Assembly (NCBI GenBank): GCA_028821455.1
Contig: JAPPGE010000071.1
Coordinates: 1-64,000 of the forward strand
Reading direction: 5' to 3'
Length of the DNA stretch: 64,000 bases
Origin: a bacterium
Lineage (GTDB): Bacteria > Pseudomonadota > Alphaproteobacteria > SP197
The translations under genes were made by a program, and so were the position numbers. A model generated the notes under the pieces. The model did not search any database, was not told the origin of the DNA, and saw only the letters and a program-made list of their open reading frames with translations. Positions 59,735 to 64,000 of this stretch are shown here, one piece after another (positions within the stretch are counted from its first letter, which is position 1; each line of letters starts with the position of its first letter).

Positions 59735-60311
59735 GCGTCTCCTTGTTCTGGCTTCGCCGGTGTTCCTCCACCAGGCTCTCGATGATCGGGACGAAATGAA
59801 AAAATCCTGGTGTCTTCATGCCGGGCCGCTTCCCGGCGTCATCCAGGAGTCGTACGGCGATGATGTCGCCGAGATGCGGGTGTTGGGCAAACTGCTCGGC
59901 CTCGTGTGCCTCCATCGGGCCGCCCTGGAGGGAAAGCGAATGGCGCGACGCGTCACTCAACCTCTCCAGGTAATCACGCCTGGTGGCCGAGAGATAGCGC
60001 TTGGCAGCCACGTGGTGGCGTATGCAGTCGGTCACGACGGCGGGAAAGAAACGCTCCACCAGTCGGGCGCCGGCCACCTCGTGGTGTCGGTCGCGGGTGT
60101 CTGTCATGGAGAACATCCCGGAATCGCCCGCGATATGGCCGATATCGTGAAGCAGCGCCCCGACAATGACCGCGTTCTTTCTGCGGCTTCTCTGGGCAAG
60201 GGTGGCGCTCTGCAGCATGTGTTCGGCGATCGTCACGTCCTCGCCAAGGTATTCGACGGTCGCCACGTCTTCGAAGATGGCAGCCAGGCAATCGATGATC
60301 GCCTGGGCCAT
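59721..60311 (-). CDS. HD-domain diiron oxygenase, PhnZ/TmpB-like
   Basis: A 196-residue HD protein. Beyond the HD signature (LLHDIGH, H55-D56) it has the spacing known for PhnZ: Y21-x2-E24, then H31, later H77, H100 and a D-D pair near 156, matching (as I recall) the mixed-valent diiron oxygenases PhnZ and TmpB rather than nucleotide phosphohydrolases. PhnZ cleaves 2-amino-1-hydroxyethylphosphonate; TmpB cleaves the trimethylated analogue to glycine betaine and phosphate. The ATG at 60311 shares one base with the stop of the 2-oxoglutarate oxygenase upstream (TGATG). No phosphonate transporter is in the window. Confidence 0.82.
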   Translation of the reverse strand: MAQAIIDCLAAIFEDVATVEYLGEDVTIAEHMLQSATLAQRSRRKNAVIVGALLHDIGHIAGDSGMFSMTDTRDRHHEVAGARLVERFFPAVVTDCIRHHVAAKRYLSATRRDYLERLSDASRHSLSLQGGPMEAHEAEQFAQHPHLGDIIAVRLLDDAGKRPGMKTPGFFHFVPIIESLVEEHRRSQNKETHDAA

Positions 60312-61441
60312 CAGACCGGCTCCCGCGATGTTGCCTGCATCAATGCCTCGTGAGTCGAGCGCAGCCCGTCCATGTCCGCATAGCAGCCCTGGAGCCAGCG
60401 GTTGCCGGCGCCTGTCCACGCCGTGCGTCCGTGAAGAACGCGGGTGTTGTCGACAACAAAGCACTCGCCGGGTTCCAGGCGGAACGAGATCGCCATCAAC
60501 GGGTCGTCGACGATGTCGCCGAGGTGCCGGTAGGCGGCATACCACATGGCCATGCGCTCGAAGGGCACATCCCTCACTGCCGCCAGGGACCGGTTGTTGA
60601 AACGCACGCACCGGAGTTCTCCATCCGGCGCCAGTTCGATCAGCGGACGGCGGGCGGCGAGTGAGACACCCTCCTCGCCGTCAAACGCGAAGCGTGCACA
60701 GTGATCGGCGAGCACATCGAAGTGATCCGGGTTCTCCTCCTGCAAGCGGCGGACGGCGGCAAACCCGTCAATGACCATGCTGTCGCCTCCGGTAAGCGAA
60801 CTCTCGAGACAGTAGAGCACCTGAACCGTCGGCACCGGGTCCCGGTAGGGATTGTCGGTATGGGCCTGAAGGGCACGTCCCGTATTGGCAAGATTCACCG
60901 GGTTCACTTGTGTACGGACATCGAAGTGACGGCCATAGTTGGTCTCCCTCACGTGACCGAAGAGATTGACGATGCGAAAGAGCGCGCCGGGCGCCACCGG
61001 CCCGTTGATCACCCGCGCCACACCATAGTTCCGGACGCAGCCCAGCCAGTCGCGCAGCGCCGCGCCGCGCATCTCCAGGTCCCCAAGGTTTGCGACCGGC
61101 ACCTCGCCCAGCCGGGAGCCTGTCCACGTGGTGATTGTCGGTTCCGTCCAGCCACGCCCGTCAACCCCCGACTGGTCGTAGGCATTCCGCTCGAGCCAGG
61201 ACAGGTCGAAGGCGATCGCCCTCATCTCCGGGGCGAAGTTGACCATGAGTGTGGTGTCGCTGACGGCCGCGGAGGCAATGCGAAGATCGGACGGGATGGC
61301 GCCCGGTGCAATCAGCCGCTGACCATTGCCGGGGTCGCGGGTCTCGGGATCGGCCGCATTGTCGCGCAGCCAGATGGCGTGGAAGCGCCTGGACCCCAGG
61401 GTCAGGAATGTCCCGGAGGCATCGACACTGACGTCCGTCAT
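60311..61441 (-). CDS. Gamma-butyrobetaine hydroxylase-like 2-oxoglutarate oxygenase, TmpA-like
   Basis: A 376-residue oxygenase with an N-terminal GBBH-type domain (HAIWLRDN at 21-28) and a TauD-fold catalytic domain. Iron ligands H194 and D196 (LQAHTDNPYRD) and H337 (RVLHGRT); R348 in the RWLQGCYAD signature binds 2-oxoglutarate. Family members hydroxylate gamma-butyrobetaine or trimethyllysine; with a PhnZ-type partner the close relative is TmpA, which hydroxylates 2-trimethylaminoethylphosphonate. The Cys residues that make a zinc site in human GBBH (NCPCPSC) are absent here. ATG at 61441 overlaps the aminotransferase stop by 4 bases; 61450 is an alternative. Confidence 0.82.
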   Translation of the reverse strand: MTDVSVDASGTFLTLGSRRFHAIWLRDNAADPETRDPGNGQRLIAPGAIPSDLRIASAAVSDTTLMVNFAPEMRAIAFDLSWLERNAYDQSGVDGRGWTEPTITTWTGSRLGEVPVANLGDLEMRGAALRDWLGCVRNYGVARVINGPVAPGALFRIVNLFGHVRETNYGRHFDVRTQVNPVNLANTGRALQAHTDNPYRDPVPTVQVLYCLESSLTGGDSMVIDGFAAVRRLQEENPDHFDVLADHCARFAFDGEEGVSLAARRPLIELAPDGELRCVRFNNRSLAAVRDVPFERMAMWYAAYRHLGDIVDDPLMAISFRLEPGECFVVDNTRVLHGRTAWTGAGNRWLQGCYADMDGLRSTHEALMQATSREPV

Positions 61442-62736
61442 GACAGGCAACCGGCGTCACATTCCCGGGCAAGGCGGCCGATGGCGTCTTCCATTGCGTC
61501 AATCGTACGGGTGATGTCCTCGTCGTCGATAGCCGTGGAGACGTAGATCTTGGAGTCCGCCTTGAGAACGCCATTCTCCATGAGGAGAGCGTTGAATCGC
61601 TTCAGCATCGCGGCATTGCCAGCCAGCATGTCGCAGTGATTGCTGACGGCGCCATGGGTGAAGACGACATCGAAAAGAGGAGGTTCGCCGACCACCCGGG
61701 CATCGATCCCGTTGGCGGCCAGGATCCTTTCGAGGGCCGCCATCAGGCGCCGGCCCGTGTCGAAGAGGCGCTCGAAGGTGCCGGGACGGGACAGGACGCC
61801 GAGCGTTGCCAGACCGGCCACGGACGCCACGGGATTGCCGGAGAGTGTGCCGACCTGCGGCACGAAGCGCCCGGTGCCGGCCTGCTCGCTGTCAAAGGCG
61901 GCCATGATGTCCTCGCGTCCGGCAATGGCTGCAAGCGGGAAGCCGCCGCCGATCACCTTGCCGAGCGTACACAGGTCCGGAACGACACCGTAGTACTCCT
62001 GGGCCCCGCCCATGCCCAGCCGGAACCCCGTGACCACCTCGTCAAACACGAGGAGCACATCGTGTTCTCGTGTCAGGTCCCGCAAGGCGGCGAGGAATCC
62101 CGGCTGCGGCGAGATCAGCCGCTGCATGGGTTCAAGGAACACCGCTGCGATCTCGGATCCGTACTCCCTCAAGAGACTTTCCACCGCACCTGCATCGTTG
62201 AACGGCGCCACAAGGACCGTGTCCCTCACCGCGTCGGGAATGCCCGCGGAATCGGGAATCGGGCGGGGCGAGTTGCCGGGCGTCTTCGGCGCGAGGCTCA
62301 TCAGTGCGTAGTCGCTGTAGCCGTGGTAGCCGCCCTCGAACTTGAGGATTCTCGGACGCCCCGTATGGGCACGGGCAAGGCGCATGGCAAAGGCATCAGC
62401 CTCGGAACCCGTGCTCGTAAAACGAACCTTTTCGGCAACCGGCACGGCGTCGATGATGGCTTCAGCCAGCGCAATGCCCTCGGGATTGCTGGCGAAGAAC
62501 GTCGTCCCTGTCTCGAGCTGGCCGCGCACCGCGCTCGTGACCTCGGGATGGGCATGCCCGATGAGCATGGGGCCCGATCCGATGAGATAGTCGATGTATT
62601 CGCGGCCCTCGTCATCCCACACGCGGCTGCCGCTGCCCCGGGCAATGACGAGATCTTTGGAGACGTTGCCGAACGTGCCGCCGGGAAGAGCCCTCGCCGC
62701 TCTCTGGCGGATAGACGACTGCACACTCTGCGTCAT
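61438..62736 (-). CDS. Class III aminotransferase (glutamate-1-semialdehyde aminomutase-like)
   Basis: A 432-residue PLP enzyme of aminotransferase class III. The cofactor Lys is in TLGKVIGGGFPLAAIAG and the nearby FDEVVTGFR is the usual pyridine-binding Asp. The start ALPGGTFGNV and GSGPMLIGHAHPEV resemble HemL, but HemL genes rarely sit in oxidative operons, so an omega-amine or amino-acid:2-oxo-acid role is likelier. It is the first gene of the TmpAB-like operon. The ATG at 62736 is preferred to 62784 because the family start follows it. Confidence 0.84.
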   Translation of the reverse strand: MTQSVQSSIRQRAARALPGGTFGNVSKDLVIARGSGSRVWDDEGREYIDYLIGSGPMLIGHAHPEVTSAVRGQLETGTTFFASNPEGIALAEAIIDAVPVAEKVRFTSTGSEADAFAMRLARAHTGRPRILKFEGGYHGYSDYALMSLAPKTPGNSPRPIPDSAGIPDAVRDTVLVAPFNDAGAVESLLREYGSEIAAVFLEPMQRLISPQPGFLAALRDLTREHDVLLVFDEVVTGFRLGMGGAQEYYGVVPDLCTLGKVIGGGFPLAAIAGREDIMAAFDSEQAGTGRFVPQVGTLSGNPVASVAGLATLGVLSRPGTFERLFDTGRRLMAALERILAANGIDARVVGEPPLFDVVFTHGAVSNHCDMLAGNAAMLKRFNALLMENGVLKADSKIYVSTAIDDEDITRTIDAMEDAIGRLARECDAGCLS

Positions 62737-62824
62737 GCCTGCCACCGCGATCGTGCCGACTCCAGGGGGCACGATATCGACCAATCCGTGCTACACAAGA
62801 GGCAAGACGAGCCCAGGGCCCCGC

Positions 62825-63730
62825 ATGACGTCCCTCCCCCTCGCCCTCTACGATGCCTTCAGCGACACCGCATTCGGGGGCAGCCAGGCCGCCGTCGTTT
62901 CCAACGCGGGATCCCTGGGCGACGCCACCATGGCGCGGATCGCCGGCGAACTCGGGTACCCCGCCGTGTGTTTCGTCGGCGCCACGGGCGAGGAACGCGT
63001 CGAGGCGCGATTCCGTTCGACGGTCATGGAGCTCCCGATGTGCGGCCATGGCACCATCGCCCTCATGACACGCTTGATCGAGCAGGGTTACGTCACCATG
63101 CCCTCCAGGATGGAACTTCACCTTCCTGGCTCCCGGACCCACGTCACCATCTCGGCCGGAATGGGAGGCAGGCCGCTGGTCATGCTCGAGGTCACCCCGC
63201 CCGCCTTCCGCCAGGATGATGTCGACAGGGGCCGCCTTGCCCGTCTCCTTGGTCTCGAGCCGGACATCATTGCCAGGGACCATCCCCTGGAAACCGTCTG
63301 TGGCGATTTCGTGCATCTCGTCGTGCCGCTGCCCGGTCTCGATGCCATGGAGCGTGTGCGTCCCGATTTTCCGGGACTCGTGGCCCTGTGCCACGACCAC
63401 GCAATAGAGACCGTGGCGCTCTTCACGACCGAAACGCTTGACCCCGCGTCGACGCTCCACGTTCGCGACTTCTGTCCCGCCGTCGGGGTGGCCGAGTCGG
63501 CTGCCGCGGGGACGACCAACGCCGCCCTTGCCAGCTACCTGGTACGCCACCGCATCGTGTCGCCGGACTCGGGCGCCCGTGTCGACGTCAGGGCCGAACA
63601 GGGTGTCGAGATCGGCCGGACAAGCAGGATTGTCACCTGTGCCCACATCGAAGACGATGCCGTCACAAGCATCGAGGTCGGTGGCGTGGCCACCAGGACC
63701 GTCGAGGGTCTGCTCCATCTGCCGCCATGA
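62825..63730 (+). CDS. PhzF family protein (diaminopimelate-epimerase fold)
   Basis: A 301-residue PhzF-like protein. N-terminal LYDAFSDTAFGGSQAAVV, the VMELPMCGHGTIAL core, a usual site of the conserved Glu and the CGHxT loop, and VCGDFVHLVVPLPG are typical. PhzF isomerises trans-2,3-dihydro-3-hydroxyanthranilate; most relatives have unknown tasks. It is divergent from the aminotransferase with about 88 bases between starts and overlaps the next gene by 4 bases. Confidence 0.83.
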   Translation: MTSLPLALYDAFSDTAFGGSQAAVVSNAGSLGDATMARIAGELGYPAVCFVGATGEERVEARFRSTVMELPMCGHGTIALMTRLIEQGYVTMPSRMELHLPGSRTHVTISAGMGGRPLVMLEVTPPAFRQDDVDRGRLARLLGLEPDIIARDHPLETVCGDFVHLVVPLPGLDAMERVRPDFPGLVALCHDHAIETVALFTTETLDPASTLHVRDFCPAVGVAESAAAGTTNAALASYLVRHRIVSPDSGARVDVRAEQGVEIGRTSRIVTCAHIEDDAVTSIEVGGVATRTVEGLLHLPP

Positions 63731-64000
63731 CCGACAGCAATCTCTCCGCTTCCAGGGTCTTCGCCTCTGCCTTCGCCCGCCACGGGGTGGACACCATCTT
63801 CGGCCAGTCCATTCCTTCGGCTTTCTTTCTGGCCACCCCGGAGTTCGGCATCCGCCAAATGACCTATCGCACCGAGAACGCCGGTGCCGTGATGGCCGAT
63901 GCCTACGCCCGGATTTCCCGCAAAGTAGGTGTCGTCGCCGCACAGAACGGACCGGCTGCGACACTGCTCGTCGCCGGGCTGGCCGAGGCATTGACGGCAT
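63727..64000 (+). CDS. ThDP-dependent acetolactate-synthase-like enzyme (5' part, cut by window edge)
   Basis: The first 91 residues of a ThDP enzyme. MTDSNLSASRVFASAFARHGVDTIFG is the usual start of the PYR domain, and MTYRTENAGAVMADAYAR holds the Glu that activates thiamine diphosphate. It starts inside the PhzF stop (ATGA). The rest lies outside the window. It is a separate gene from the ThDP enzyme at 16503, which has a different N-terminus. Confidence 0.8.
   Translation, partial: MTDSNLSASRVFASAFARHGVDTIFGQSIPSAFFLATPEFGIRQMTYRTENAGAVMADAYARISRKVGVVAAQNGPAATLLVAGLAEALTA

Noticed and set aside
61438-62736. hemL (glutamate-1-semialdehyde aminomutase)
   Set aside because: Similar sequence, but its place at the head of an oxidative catabolic operon argues for another class III aminotransferase.
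1-64000. tRNA, rRNA or CRISPR array
   Set aside because: No cloverleaf-like conserved segments, rRNA stretches or regularly spaced repeats were noticed; a covariance-model scan was not possible.

Overview
The window looks like part of a high-GC Gram-negative chromosome, most likely from an alphaproteobacterium. The evidence is a CobK/CbiD/CobA/CobB set with a CobZ/TcuA-like flavoprotein, an outer-membrane barrel protein, Shine-Dalgarno sites and many 1- or 4-base start/stop overlaps, and a large oxidative catabolic gene load. No tRNA, rRNA or CRISPR array was seen. This placement is an inference from gene content, not from a marker gene.

Layout. 1-7.5 kb: the start of a secreted protein, a PhyH dioxygenase, an agmatinase-type ureohydrolase, a lone Rieske oxygenase, a DUF898/M48 membrane-peptidase pair, nth and a cyclase-family hydrolase. 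7.5-13.1 kb: a cobalamin cluster, cbiD-cobK on minus and cobA-cobB-cobZ-like on plus. 13.4-16.4 kb: a DUF4143 ATPase preceded by a strong palindrome, a fumarylacetoacetate-hydrolase-family protein and an AraC regulator. 16.5-21.6 kb: a minus-strand operon of an MttB-family methyltransferase, an OYE/TMADH-type demethylase and a ThDP enzyme. 21.8-27.7 kb: a D-threonine-aldolase-like enzyme, a MetX-like hydrolase with a GlnA-like ligase, MetY and another hydrolase. 27.9-34.6 kb: malic enzyme, a broken metallo-beta-lactamase fragment, a VOC protein, a CPA2 antiporter and an acyl-CoA dehydrogenase. 34.9-45.7 kb: cupins, a frameshifted DUF1989 gene, an Ldh2 dehydrogenase, dihydropyrimidinase, then a five- or six-gene operon (TauD, CodA-like amidohydrolase, FAD dehydrogenase, RidA, creatininase, DUF2165) that looks like nitrogen-heterocycle catabolism. 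45.7-50.4 kb: an OFA-type MFS, a kinase-less sensor, a periplasmic binding protein, a decayed histidine kinase, an IS3 remnant and a GFA protein. 50.57-54.41 kb: an intact IS1595-family element with perfect 39-bp ends. It carries a large putative restriction-methylation fusion and a 51-aa protein. 54.4-57.4 kb: an MFS exporter, an outer-membrane protein and a small membrane protein. 57.4-62.7 kb: a seven-gene minus-strand operon with a TmpA/TmpB-like oxygenase pair. 62.8-64 kb: a PhzF protein and the start of a second ThDP enzyme.

How the parts may work together. Many enzymes here are of families that break down N-methylated or quaternary amines: Rieske, MttB family, OYE/TMADH type, and the TmpAB pair, whose known product is glycine betaine. 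Others belong to families that open amide rings (dihydropyrimidinase, creatininase, CodA-like, RidA). Two GFA-family proteins are compatible with formaldehyde released by oxidative demethylation. MttB-type chemistry needs corrinoid, and a cobalamin cluster lies in the same window. These links are inference; substrates cannot be read from sequence. The two most notable objects are the TmpAB-containing operon and the IS1595 element with its fused restriction-methylation cargo.
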